NCBI GenBank assembly: GCA_039805725.1
Contig: JBDLTT010000041.1
Coordinates: forward strand, 1 to 29,086
Reading direction: 5' to 3'
Length of the DNA stretch: 29,086 nucleotides
From: Fluviibacter sp039805725
GTDB taxonomy: Bacteria > Pseudomonadota > Gammaproteobacteria > Burkholderiales > Rhodocyclaceae
Shown here one piece after another: positions 6,617 through 15,274 of this stretch. A program made the position numbers and the translations under genes. Within the stretch, counting starts at the first letter, position 1, and each line of letters opens with the position of its first letter. The notes below the pieces were generated by a model. It had not been told where the DNA came from, made no database searches, and was given only the letters and a program-made list of their open reading frames with translations.

Positions 6617-8218
6617 TCAGGGAGTGGGGGGTTTCTTCAGGCCACCCAGAAGCGCGGCAACCATGCGGGTTGGTCGGCGCGTTTGTGATGGCGACGTTGC
6701 TGCATTGATGATACTGCTGCTCGTGACCGGGTTGTCCGTATCGCCGGCCGTGGGTTCGTACGGCTTATTGAAGTCGAAACCATCGGCGGCGACTTTGCTC
6801 AGGCGGGGCGGTGTGTAGGCGCTCGCAGTGCCGCGGTTGTCTCGTGAATTCCGCTCGCTGCGCGCCGAACGCCCTGATCGCTCCCGGTCGCGGCGACCTT
6901 CGCCTTCGCGGTGTTCGTTGCGTGGCGCTCTCTCTTGGCTGCGTTGTGTATTCAGCGCACTGCGATCCCGTTTCTTGCCAGACGGCGGGTAGCACCAGTC
7001 GTCTTCGGGGTCGAAGCCCGGGACGATACTCTGCACGATGGACTTGTTAATCAGTTTTTCGATGTCGGCGAGGAAGCCCGTTTCGTCGGCGCAAACCAGA
7101 GAGATTGCGTTGCCGAGGTTGCCCGCACGACCGGTGCGGCCAATGCGATGCACATAGTCTTCCGGTGTGTGCGGCAGTTCATAGTTGATGACATAAGGCA
7201 GTTCTTCGATATCGAGACCGCGTGCCGCCACATCGGTTGCCACCAGTGTCTGGATCTCACCGTTCTTGAAGGCATTGAGCGCCTTCATGCGTTCTGACTG
7301 GGATTTATCGCCGTGAATCGCGTCGGCTTTGATTCCGGCGTGGCTCAGGGCGCGTGCCAACTTGCCGCAGCCCTGTTTGGTGCGGACGAAGACCAGGACT
7401 TGCGGCATGGAGCCGGTGCGCATCAAATTGACCAGCAGCGCCAACTTGCGATGCTCTGCAACGGGATAGACCTGGTGAGTGATGGTGTCCGAAACACTGT
7501 TACGGCGCGCGACCTCGATGAATTCCGGATCTTGCAGCATGGTGTCTGCCAGCTTCTGGATTTCGGCCGAGAAAGTCGCCGAGAAGAGTAGCCCCTGGCG
7601 GTTTTTGGGTAACAGATTGAGGATGCGTTGGACATCGGGGATGAAGCCCATGTCCAGCATACGATCGGCCTCATCAAGCACGATTGCCTGTACGGACTGC
7701 AGATTCACGGCTTTTTGCTCAACCAGATCCAGAAATCGCCCCGGTGTGGCGACCAGAAACTCCACGCCCAGTTTGAGTTCAGCAATCTGCGGCTTGATAT
7801 CGGTGCCGCCGTACACGCAGGCAATGCGGTATGGCAAATGCTTGCCGTAGGTCTTGAGGTTATCGTAAACCTGGATGGCCAATTCACGCGTCGGGGTCAA
7901 AATCAGGGCACGCACCGGGTGTTTGGCCGGCGAGGTGCTGCTGTTGGCGTGCGGCAGCAGTCGCTGCAGCAAGGGCAGGCTAAAGGCGGCGGTTTTACCG
8001 GTGCCCGTCTGTGCGCAGGCCTTGAGATCGCGGCCGCTGATCACGGCCGGGATCGCCGCCGCCTGGATCGGCGTCGGCGTGGTATATCCGGTTTCGGTAA
8101 TGGCGCGCATGATCGCGGGATCCAGCCCCAGTTCTGCAAATGTCGGGGTGGGCGAGGCGCTGGTTTCAGGCGTGTCTGACAGCGTTTCTGCCGGTAATGC
8201 CACATTCAATTCAGTCAT
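6617..8218 (-). CDS. rhlE: DEAD-box ATP-dependent RNA helicase, RhlE type
   Basis: A 533-residue RNA helicase with all expected motifs in order: the Q motif around TFAELGLDP, Walker A AQTGTGKT (about 69-76), PTRELAIQ, TPGR, DEAD (about 182-185), SAT, and the C-terminal HRIGRTGRAG. A basic, arginine-rich linker follows, then a tail containing FDFNKPYEP and VAALLGGLKK, as seen in RhlE proteins. RhlE helicases act in ribosome assembly and RNA decay. A GTG at 8233 would extend it by five residues. I prefer the ATG at 8218, because it sits exactly at the predicted transcription start and no Shine-Dalgarno sequence precedes either codon. The adenosyltransferase gene follows after ten bases. Confidence 0.94.
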   Translation of the reverse strand: MTELNVALPAETLSDTPETSASPTPTFAELGLDPAIMRAITETGYTTPTPIQAAAIPAVISGRDLKACAQTGTGKTAAFSLPLLQRLLPHANSSTSPAKHPVRALILTPTRELAIQVYDNLKTYGKHLPYRIACVYGGTDIKPQIAELKLGVEFLVATPGRFLDLVEQKAVNLQSVQAIVLDEADRMLDMGFIPDVQRILNLLPKNRQGLLFSATFSAEIQKLADTMLQDPEFIEVARRNSVSDTITHQVYPVAEHRKLALLVNLMRTGSMPQVLVFVRTKQGCGKLARALSHAGIKADAIHGDKSQSERMKALNAFKNGEIQTLVATDVAARGLDIEELPYVINYELPHTPEDYVHRIGRTGRAGNLGNAISLVCADETGFLADIEKLINKSIVQSIVPGFDPEDDWCYPPSGKKRDRSALNTQRSQERAPRNEHREGEGRRDRERSGRSARSERNSRDNRGTASAYTPPRLSKVAADGFDFNKPYEPTAGDTDNPVTSSSIINAATSPSQTRRPTRMVAALLGGLKKPPTP

Positions 8219-8224
8219 GGGCTG

Positions 8225-8230
8225 ATTATA
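8225..8230 (-). promoter_or_regulatory. Predicted -10 box of rhlE (leaderless start)
   Basis: Read on the minus strand, TATAAT occupies 8230-8225 and is a perfect -10 hexamer. Counting from it, +1 falls at 8218, the A of the rhlE ATG. The -35 region is poor, so this rests on the -10 box and the absence of a ribosome binding site. Confidence 0.45.
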
Positions 8231-8265
8231 CACAGCCGAACCCCCAGAATTTGCCTTTAAATCCG

Positions 8266-8299
8266 TATAATTAAGGGTTTTGGCGCGGTTTTACCGCGC
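8266..8299 (+). promoter_or_regulatory. Predicted -10 box and 5' UTR hairpin of the binding-protein gene
   Basis: TATAAT at 8266-8271 predicts transcription from about 8278. The transcript would begin almost directly with a hairpin, GCGCGG (8283-8288) paired with CCGCGC (8294-8299) around TTTTA. A 5' hairpin like this may stabilise the mRNA. The -35 box is weak, and the region overlaps the divergent rhlE promoter. Confidence 0.4.
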
Positions 8300-8333
8300 T
8301 GCGGATTCGATTATTCACACGATAGGACTCTTT

Positions 8334-9614
8334 ATGTTCACGAACCGTCTGACTGGCACCGCCCGAATGGTTTCTCTGCGCACAATGATCGCACTCGGCA
8401 TCATGGCAATTTCCGCGACCGCCCTAGCTAAAACCGAACTGACTATGGCGCATCAACTCGAAGGTCAGCATGCCCGCGAACTGGAGAAGCTGGTCGGTGC
8501 CTTTAATGCTGATAGCAAGGATATCGAGGTTCACCTGATCAAGCGTTCACCGAATGGCAAGCCTGCCATATTGAATCTGGCGACCCGCAACGATCTGGCA
8601 CTGTATCTGGGTAAACCGGATGCGTACGTGCCGGTGGAAAAGTTGCTGGCTGACAACAAAATCAAGTTCAACGCCAAAACGATTGCTGATCCGCTGCGCA
8701 ATTCGGTAACCGTCAAGGGTCAGGTTCAGGCACTGCCGGTGGCCTTTACGACACCGCTCCTCTTCTGGAACAAGAATCTATTCCGCGAATCTGGCCTCGA
8801 TGCCAACAAGCCACCCAAGACCTGGGAAGAAGTCCAGGACATTTCCGGTAAGTTGAAGGCACGCTGTTCGTACACCACCTCGTGGCCGGTGTGGGTCCAT
8901 ATCGATAACGTCTCGGCCTGGGCCGGCGCGCCCACCGTGACGGGCGACGGCAAACTGGCTTTCAACACCCTGATTCAGGTGCGCCATCTGGCACGTCTGA
9001 CATCGTGGTACAAGACCGAGTACTTCACCAGCTTCGGCTATGAAAACGAAGCCGATGCCCACTTTGTTAACGGCGAGTGCGCCATGATCACGACCAACGG
9101 CGAAATGGTTTCCGAGCTGCAGGCCGCCGGTAAATTCGACTTTGGTGTGACATCGTTGCCCGTAATTGATGACAACGCGGGCGCGCCATTCAATACACTC
9201 GCTTCGGGAGGTGCCATCTGGGTGGGTCAGGGTTTTGGCGCGAACGAGTACAAGGCAGCCGCCAAGTTCCTGGAATTCACCCTGGCGCCGCAAACGCAGT
9301 TGACCATTGCCCGTCAGGCTGGCTTCCTGCCACTGACACCGGCTGCTCAGGCGGGTGCGCAGAGTAAGCTGCTGCGCGACGATCTGAAGGCCCAGGATCT
9401 GGGTCTGGCCAACGTGATGAAGCCGGGTGCAGCCGGTGCTAATGTCGGCTGGATTTCGTTCAACCCGAAACTGCGCCAGATCGTCAACGAAGAGATGGAT
9501 GCCGTGTTCATGGGCAAGAAGTCTGCAAAGAGCGCGCTTGATAACGCGGTGGCTCGTGGCCAGTCGGTTTATCAGCCCCTGCCGACCGTCACGACCACCA
9601 AAAAGCGCAAGTAA
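8334..9614 (+). CDS. ABC transporter substrate-binding protein, UgpB-like (family 1)
   Basis: A 426-residue periplasmic solute-binding protein. Residues 1-32 form a Sec signal peptide with a basic start, a hydrophobic core (MIALGIMAISATALA) and a likely cleavage after ALA. The mature part is colinear with UgpB, the glycerol-3-phosphate binder: LTMAHQLEGQHARELEKLV at its start, ALPVAFTTPLLFWNKNLF, the VHIDNVSAWAGAP segment, NGECAMITT, and a late GFLPLTPAAQ. The true ligand may be another sugar or phosphodiester. The start is the ATG preceded by AGGA, not the in-frame TTG at 8280. No permease or ATPase gene is in the window, so the protein is an orphan here. No terminator separates it from alaS. 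Confidence 0.9.
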   Translation: MFTNRLTGTARMVSLRTMIALGIMAISATALAKTELTMAHQLEGQHARELEKLVGAFNADSKDIEVHLIKRSPNGKPAILNLATRNDLALYLGKPDAYVPVEKLLADNKIKFNAKTIADPLRNSVTVKGQVQALPVAFTTPLLFWNKNLFRESGLDANKPPKTWEEVQDISGKLKARCSYTTSWPVWVHIDNVSAWAGAPTVTGDGKLAFNTLIQVRHLARLTSWYKTEYFTSFGYENEADAHFVNGECAMITTNGEMVSELQAAGKFDFGVTSLPVIDDNAGAPFNTLASGGAIWVGQGFGANEYKAAAKFLEFTLAPQTQLTIARQAGFLPLTPAAQAGAQSKLLRDDLKAQDLGLANVMKPGAAGANVGWISFNPKLRQIVNEEMDAVFMGKKSAKSALDNAVARGQSVYQPLPTVTTTKKRK

Positions 9615-9665
9615 TTCGCAATAGCAATCAATCTGCCGAAGCACAAGTCCTAGGATTACCCTGTT

Positions 9666-12290
9666 ATGAAAAGCGCCGAAATCCGGAACAAGTTTCTCCG
9701 TTTCTTCGAATCCAAAGGGCACACCATTGTGCCTTCCAGCTCACTGGTGCCGGGTAACGATCCGACCTTGCTGTTTACCAATTCGGGAATGGTGCAGTTC
9801 AAGGATGTGTTCCTCGGACAGGATAAGCGTCCCTACACGCGTGCCACGTCGTCGCAGCGTAGCGTGCGGGCGGGGGGCAAGCACAACGATCTGGAAAACG
9901 TCGGTTATACCGCGCGTCACCATACGTTCTTTGAGATGCTGGGCAACTTTAGCTTCGGCGATTACTTCAAGCGCGATGCAATCCAGTTTGCCTGGGAGCT
10001 GCTGACAGGGGTCTACGGCTTGCCGAAAGATAAGCTGTGGGTGACGGTGTATCAGGAAGATGACGAAGCCTACGATATCTGGTCGAAGGAGGTTGGTGTG
10101 CCCACCGAGCGCATCATCCGCATCGGCGACAACAAGGGGGCACGTTACGCATCGGATAACTTCTGGCAGATGGCGGATACCGGTCCTTGCGGCCCATGTA
10201 CCGAAATTTTCTACGACCATGGTCCGGACATCTGGGGTGGCCCGCCGGGGTCGCCTGAAGAAGATGGTGACCGGTACATCGAAATCTGGAACCTGGTGTT
10301 CATGCAGTACAACCGCGACGAAAACGGCGTGCTGCATCCGTTGCCGCGCCCCTGTGTCGATACCGGCATGGGTCTGGAGCGTATCGCCGCCGTGTTGCAA
10401 CACGTCCACAGCAACTACGAAATTGATTTATTCCAGACGCTGATTGCCGCGGCTCAGAAGGCCGTGCATGTTGCCGGTGGCGAGGCCACGATTGATGCGG
10501 CGTCGCTCAAGGTGATCGCCGACCACATCCGCGCTTGCGCGTTTCTCATCGTCGATGGCGTGATTCCGGGCAACGAAGGTCGTGGTTACGTCCTGCGTCG
10601 TATCGTCCGCCGCGCTATCCGACATGGTTACAAGCTCGGAGCCCGTGCACCGTTCTTTAACACCTTGGTTGCGGCGCTGGTTGCCGAGATGGGTGAGGCC
10701 TATCCGGAGCTCGCCCGTGCTGAACAGCGCGTGACCGATATTCTGCGGTTGGAAGAAGAGCGCTTCTTTGAAACCATCGCCCATGGCATGGAAATACTGG
10801 ATACGGCGCTGGCCGGTCTACCAAAAGGCGGCGTGCTGGATGGTGAGACGGCCTTCAAGCTGCATGACACCTACGGATTTCCGCTGGATCTGACAGCCGA
10901 CGTTTGTCGTGAGCGCGATCTCAACGTCGATGAAGCAGGTTTCGATGCCGCTATGACGCGTCAGCGGGAACAAGCCCGCGCGGCGGGCAAATTCCAGATG
11001 AGCGCAGCGCTGTCGTATGAGGGCCCGGCAACAAGCTTTGAAGGCTACGAATTGCTGGCCACCGAATCGACCATCATTGCACTTTATAAAGACGGGGTCG
11101 CCGTGAATACCCTCGCAGCAGGCGAGACGGGTGTGGTCGTGCTCGACAAGACGCCCTTCTATGCCGAATCCGGTGGCCAGGTCGGCGACGATGGGGTACT
11201 CACATCGGTGCACGGCGAGTTTCTCGTTGAAGATACGCAGAAAATCCAGGCGCAAGTGTTTGGTCACCATGGCACCATCCGCCAGGGGTCGTTGACTGTC
11301 GGCAATACTGTCGATGCGCGTGTCAATGTGCTTGATCGTGAGCGCACCATGCGCAATCACTCGGCGACTCATCTGATGCATAAAGCGCTGCGTGAAGTGC
11401 TGGGGGAACACGTCCAGCAGAAGGGCTCTCTGGTCGACCCGGAAAAAACCCGTTTTGATTTCGCACACAATGCGCCGATGACGCTGGAGCAGATCTGTGC
11501 CGTCGAAGATATCGTCAATCGCGAAATCATGCGCAACCTGCCGACAGAAGCCCGCGAGATGGCCATCGAAGACGCCCAGAAGCTGGGCGCTATGATGCTG
11601 TTCGGTGAAAAGTACGGCGATAAGGTGCGCGTCCTGGATATTGGTACATCGCGTGAGCTCTGCGGCGGCACGCACGTGTCGCGTACCGGGGATATCGGTC
11701 TGTTTACGATTCTGTCCGAATCAGGCGTGGCTGCCGGTGTGCGTCGGGTCGAAGCGCTCACGGGTGACTACGCCTTGGCCGCCGTACAGTTCCGCCGCCA
11801 GGCCTTGAACGAAGTGGCTGGACTGGTCAAATGCAAACCTGCCGAATTGCCAACGCGGGTCAATGCCATGATCGAAAGTCAGAAGGCGCAGGAAAAAGAA
11901 ATCAATCGACTGCAATCGAAGCTGGCCGCTGCCCAGGGCGGAGATCTGGCCAGCAAGGCCACACAGGTGAATGGTGTGACTGTGCTATCGGTCAAACTGG
12001 AAGGTGTGAGTGGTGCAGGTCTGCGTGAAACGTTGGATCAACTCAAAGATCAACTCAAGTCGGGCGTGATCGTGCTGGGTGTCGCCGAAGGTGAGAAAGT
12101 CTCCGTGATCGCTGGCGTGACGCCGGATCTGGTCGGTCGCTTCAAGGCGGGTGAACTCGTCAACCACGTGGCGGCACAAGTCGGCGGCAAGGGCGGCGGT
12201 CGGCCGGATATGGCGCAGGCCGGTGGTACACAGCCTGGCAACCTCGCCAATGCCCTGGCCTCGGTCAGCGCTTGGGTCGCTGGCCGCTAA
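9666..12290 (+). CDS. alaS: Alanyl-tRNA synthetase
   Basis: AlaS charges tRNA-Ala and edits mischarged serine and glycine. The 874-residue protein has the normal bacterial length and layout: catalytic class II core at the N-terminus with FTNSGMVQFKDVF (residues 37-49) and the HHTFFEMLGNFSFGDYF region (85-101), tRNA recognition region, editing domain with the zinc ligands HSATH (about 564-568) and CGGTH (666-670), and a C-terminal coiled-coil and glycine-rich C-Ala domain ending in GGGRPDMAQAGG. The ATG is 51 bases after the binding-protein gene. Only a distant AGGA is present, so initiation may be modest. A palindromic terminator follows within 20 bases. Confidence 0.98.
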   Translation: MKSAEIRNKFLRFFESKGHTIVPSSSLVPGNDPTLLFTNSGMVQFKDVFLGQDKRPYTRATSSQRSVRAGGKHNDLENVGYTARHHTFFEMLGNFSFGDYFKRDAIQFAWELLTGVYGLPKDKLWVTVYQEDDEAYDIWSKEVGVPTERIIRIGDNKGARYASDNFWQMADTGPCGPCTEIFYDHGPDIWGGPPGSPEEDGDRYIEIWNLVFMQYNRDENGVLHPLPRPCVDTGMGLERIAAVLQHVHSNYEIDLFQTLIAAAQKAVHVAGGEATIDAASLKVIADHIRACAFLIVDGVIPGNEGRGYVLRRIVRRAIRHGYKLGARAPFFNTLVAALVAEMGEAYPELARAEQRVTDILRLEEERFFETIAHGMEILDTALAGLPKGGVLDGETAFKLHDTYGFPLDLTADVCRERDLNVDEAGFDAAMTRQREQARAAGKFQMSAALSYEGPATSFEGYELLATESTIIALYKDGVAVNTLAAGETGVVVLDKTPFYAESGGQVGDDGVLTSVHGEFLVEDTQKIQAQVFGHHGTIRQGSLTVGNTVDARVNVLDRERTMRNHSATHLMHKALREVLGEHVQQKGSLVDPEKTRFDFAHNAPMTLEQICAVEDIVNREIMRNLPTEAREMAIEDAQKLGAMMLFGEKYGDKVRVLDIGTSRELCGGTHVSRTGDIGLFTILSESGVAAGVRRVEALTGDYALAAVQFRRQALNEVAGLVKCKPAELPTRVNAMIESQKAQEKEINRLQSKLAAAQGGDLASKATQVNGVTVLSVKLEGVSGAGLRETLDQLKDQLKSGVIVLGVAEGEKVSVIAGVTPDLVGRFKAGELVNHVAAQVGGKGGGRPDMAQAGGTQPGNLANALASVSAWVAGR

Positions 12291-12308
12291 TACTGAACCC
12301 GCATTCAT

Positions 12309-12338
12309 AAACAATCCTCAGCATGCTGAGGATTGTTT
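12309..12338. terminator. 30-bp perfect palindrome, bidirectional terminator
   Basis: AAACAATCCTCAG, the four-base loop CATG, and CTGAGGATTGTTT form a perfect 13-bp stem; one further wobble and one A-T pair can extend it. The arms themselves supply the short T stretch on each strand. It lies exactly between the convergent alaS and algC genes, so termination of both is the natural reading. Confidence 0.8.
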
Positions 12339-12356
12339 GTGGTGAGTCGTTGTAGT

Positions 12357-13763
12357 TTAGAACGGTAGCTTAAGCTCCGGCCGCGCCTGGTTGAGTACGC
12401 GGCGGAATTCGCCCTGAATCCGGGTGAGCGCTTCTGGCGTATCGGCCTCAAAGCGGAGCACCACCACGGGTGTGGTATTCGATGGTCGAGCCAGGCCAAA
12501 GCCGTCCGTATATTCGACACGCAGACCATCGATCGTGATGACATCCCGAGCGCCGGGAAAATCGGGTGCGATCGCCAATTCGGCCATGAGGGCGTGCGGT
12601 TCGCCTTCTTTCATGGTGATATTAAGTTCCGGCGTACTCTGGCTGTTGGGTAGATTCGTCAGAATCGGGTTGGCATCCGGTGAGCGCGACAGAATTTCGA
12701 GCAGGCGGGCGCCGGTGTACAAGCCGTCGTCAAAACCAAACCAGCGCTCCTTGAAGAAGACATGGCCACTCATTTCGCCGGCCAATGGTGCGCCAGTTTC
12801 TTTGAGCTTGGCTTTAATCAGCGCGTGCCCCGTTTTCCACATCAGCGGTTGGCCGCCGGCAGCACGAATGGCATCGCCAAGTAAGCGTGAGCACTTCACG
12901 TCGAAGATAATCGGGGCGCCGGGGCAGCGCGAGAGCACGTCCCGCGCAAAGAGCATCATCTGGCGATCCGGGAAGATCACTTCACCGTCTTTGGTCACAA
13001 CGCCCAGGCGGTCGCCGTCGCCATCAAAGGCCAGGCCAATCTCGGCGTCAGATTTTTTGAGCTCGGCGACCAGATCCTTGAGGTTCTCGGGTTTGGATGG
13101 ATCCGGGTGATGATTCGGGAACGTCCCGTCGATTTCGCAGTACATCGGAATGACTTTGCAGCCCATTCGGCGGAACAGCTCGGGTGCCAGTTCACCGGCA
13201 ACACCATTGCCGCAGTCGACGGCAATGGTCATCGGGCGGGCGAGTTTGACATCGCCGACGATACGATCCAGATAGGCGGTTTTTACATCGGCGGTTCGCA
13301 TGGCGCCCGGTTGATCGGCCCAGTGCAGATCGCCGGCTTCGATACGTTGCTTCAGCGCCTGAATGGCATCGCCCGATAGCGTATCCCCGGCGATGACCAT
13401 TTTGAGGCCGTTATAGTCCGGCGGGTTGTGACTGCCCGTGACCGATACGCAGGAATAGGTTTCCAGCTGGAAGCCGGCAAAGTAGGTTACCGGGGTCGGG
13501 ACGCAACCCACATCAATTGCGTCGACACCGGCGGCAATGATGCCCTCCTGTAGTGCACGCGAGAGACTCGGGCCCGAGAGGCGACCATCACGACCGACGG
13601 CGATGGCCTTCACTCCCTTTTCGTACGCCAGTGTGCCCAGGCAGACACCGACCGCGCGGACAACATCCGGGGTCAGCGTATCGTCGACGATGCCACGAAT
13701 ATCGTAGGCTTTGAAAATCGATGCGGGCAGGTTAGGGATGGAGAATTTGGCGGAAAGGGACAT
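12357..13763 (-). CDS. algC: Phosphomannomutase/phosphoglucomutase
   Basis: This enzyme interconverts hexose 6- and 1-phosphates, supplying mannose-1-P and glucose-1-P for LPS, exopolysaccharide and related sugars. The 468-residue protein is closely similar along its whole length to Pseudomonas AlgC. The phosphoserine loop is TGSHNPPDYNG with S111, the magnesium loop is DGDGDR (D247, D249, D251), the sugar-specificity loop is GEMSGHVFFKERWFGFDDG, and RASNTTP-like phosphate binding appears as RPSNTTPV near the C-terminus. The start follows the yheT stop by 11 bases, with only a weak GAG ribosome binding site. It is the last gene of the ilvE-waaF operon, fitting a role in LPS sugar supply. Confidence 0.94.
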   Translation of the reverse strand: MSLSAKFSIPNLPASIFKAYDIRGIVDDTLTPDVVRAVGVCLGTLAYEKGVKAIAVGRDGRLSGPSLSRALQEGIIAAGVDAIDVGCVPTPVTYFAGFQLETYSCVSVTGSHNPPDYNGLKMVIAGDTLSGDAIQALKQRIEAGDLHWADQPGAMRTADVKTAYLDRIVGDVKLARPMTIAVDCGNGVAGELAPELFRRMGCKVIPMYCEIDGTFPNHHPDPSKPENLKDLVAELKKSDAEIGLAFDGDGDRLGVVTKDGEVIFPDRQMMLFARDVLSRCPGAPIIFDVKCSRLLGDAIRAAGGQPLMWKTGHALIKAKLKETGAPLAGEMSGHVFFKERWFGFDDGLYTGARLLEILSRSPDANPILTNLPNSQSTPELNITMKEGEPHALMAELAIAPDFPGARDVITIDGLRVEYTDGFGLARPSNTTPVVVLRFEADTPEALTRIQGEFRRVLNQARPELKLPF

Positions 13764-13774
13764 GGCGAATCTCG

Positions 13775-14779
13775 TCAGTAGGGATCTCTGGCCGGCAGGG
13801 TCAGCCCGAGCGATTGTGCAAAAAAGTTAATTATACGGGTCGGCAACCACAGATCTCGATCATCGTCACGATGATTGCTAAAGCCCACGTGTCCCCCAGC
13901 GGCGGGTGTTTCCAGTGTGAGAGTGCGCGGGCACCGGGACGGATCCGGGTAGCAGGCGTCCACCAGAAACGGATCATTAAGCGGCATCAGCAACAGCGCC
14001 GGCAGGGCTATACCATTCAATAGGGGTAGTGCCGAGGCTCGGCGCCAGTAATCGTCGACCCCGTTAAAGCCATGCAGGGGCGCTGTCACCGTATCGTCAA
14101 ACTCACGCAGGGTCGTCGCGGCGCGCATACGTGCTGCATCAAACAATCCCGGAAATTGTCTCAACCGTTCTTCGCCCTGCTGTTTCATCGTGCGCAGAAA
14201 GTGTTGGGTATAGACCCGGCGATTGGCCCCTTGATCCAGCCAGGCGCCGCAGGCGGCAACGTCCATCGGCGGGGAAACAGCCGCCGCCGCGTCGATCACG
14301 CTGGCTGCCAATTTTTCCTGCTCGCCCAGCCATTTCATCAGGGCGTTGCCGCCCAGAGAGACGCCAGCGGCGCAGACCAGACGATCAGGGTAGCGGGCAC
14401 GAAAACGCCGCAGGATCCAGTCGATTTCGGCTGAGTCGCCGGAGTGATAGGCGCGTGGCAGGCGGTTCAGTGAGCCGCTGCAGCCACGGAAGTGCGGCAC
14501 GTATCCGGTCCAGCCAATATCCTGCAACCGGGCTGCCATGGTGCGTGCGTAGTGCGATTGCGCATTGCCTTCGAGGCCGTGAAAAAGCACAACAATCGGC
14601 GCATCGTCTTTGCCCATGTTGACGCAGTCGACATCGATGAAATCATCATCCGGCGACTCCCAGCGTTCGCGCGGCCAGGCGATGGGCGGCAAGCGCAGCG
14701 TTTTCCAGACGGGCCAGAGCGTCTGCAGATGCCCGTTGAACAGCCAGAATGGCGGCCGATAGGGTGACTGCGACAGCAT
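13775..14779 (-). CDS. yheT: YheT-family alpha/beta hydrolase
   Basis: A 334-residue alpha/beta hydrolase of the YheT (AB hydrolase 4) group. It begins with the group's FWLFNGHLQTLWP segment, has the oxyanion region VLFHGLEGN (residues 64-72), the nucleophile elbow GVSLGGN with S141, an acid in LMPLNDPFL, and the histidine in AAGGHVGF near the C-terminus. No signal peptide is seen, so it should be cytosolic or membrane-associated. The natural substrate of bacterial YheT is not established; esterase activity is a family-level inference. It starts three bases after the NTF2-like gene and is followed by algC after 11 bases, so it belongs to the same operon. Confidence 0.9.
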   Translation of the reverse strand: MLSQSPYRPPFWLFNGHLQTLWPVWKTLRLPPIAWPRERWESPDDDFIDVDCVNMGKDDAPIVVLFHGLEGNAQSHYARTMAARLQDIGWTGYVPHFRGCSGSLNRLPRAYHSGDSAEIDWILRRFRARYPDRLVCAAGVSLGGNALMKWLGEQEKLAASVIDAAAAVSPPMDVAACGAWLDQGANRRVYTQHFLRTMKQQGEERLRQFPGLFDAARMRAATTLREFDDTVTAPLHGFNGVDDYWRRASALPLLNGIALPALLLMPLNDPFLVDACYPDPSRCPRTLTLETPAAGGHVGFSNHRDDDRDLWLPTRIINFFAQSLGLTLPARDPY

Positions 14780-14782
14780 GGC

Positions 14783-15274
14783 CTAGTGCAGTGTATGGGC
14801 AGCCGCGGCGACCTGTGCTTCGATGGCGGCCAGTTGTGCCGTGGCCTGATGGCAAACCAGGCGCCAGCCATTGGCGCCACGCACATAAACGTTCATCGCG
14901 GTGGTGATGCCGTTGCGTTTGACCAGTGCATTCGGACGCTCCGTATCGGTCAGTGCTTCAGGTACGTTAAACATCGTGACATTCTCTTGCACGAGGTGAA
15001 TGGCGACGAGACCGCTTTGCCAGCGCATGATATTGCTGACCTCAATCTCCAGATGGTGACAGCCCGAAAAGATGGATTGCCAGCCCTGCCGAATGGCAGC
15101 GTGACCTGCTGCGCGCCGGCCATCGGGATCGATGCACACGATCTCATCCTCGTCGGCCCAGGTGGCCATGAGTGCATCGATATTGGCCTGCGCAACACTC
15201 TGGTAAAAACCCTGTTCCGCCTCATCGGGCGTTGAAAAATTGGGAACCGGTGCGGTGGGCGGTGGCAGGCTCAT
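14783..15274 (-). CDS. SnoaL/NTF2-like (DUF4440-type) protein
   Basis: A 163-residue protein with the pattern of the nuclear transport factor 2-like fold: helical N-terminus (EAEQGFYQSVAQANIDALMATW), an acidic DEDEIVCIDPDGRRAAG strand-turn, the helix AAIRQGWQSIF, and a curved sheet ending in a strand with GWRLVCHQATAQL. Members of this group are small ligand-binding or enzyme-like proteins and the role is unknown. A longer frame extends to 15370, but the ATG at 15274 overlaps the waaF stop as ATGA and is preceded by GAGAG, so I chose it. It lies in the LPS-linked operon between waaF and yheT. Confidence 0.8.
   Translation of the reverse strand: MSLPPPTAPVPNFSTPDEAEQGFYQSVAQANIDALMATWADEDEIVCIDPDGRRAAGHAAIRQGWQSIFSGCHHLEIEVSNIMRWQSGLVAIHLVQENVTMFNVPEALTDTERPNALVKRNGITTAMNVYVRGANGWRLVCHQATAQLAAIEAQVAAAAHTLH

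Noticed and set aside
8280..8333. TTG start for the binding protein with 18 extra residues
   Set aside because: It would put a poor sequence before the signal peptide; the ATG at 8334 has AGGA and a proper signal peptide.
8778..9722. A 314-codon minus-strand frame opposite the binding-protein gene
   Set aside because: It is antisense to a well-recognised family protein and shows no family resemblance; a high-GC shadow frame.
10818..11675. A 285-codon minus-strand frame opposite alaS
   Set aside because: Antisense to the conserved alaS editing region, with no recognisable domain.
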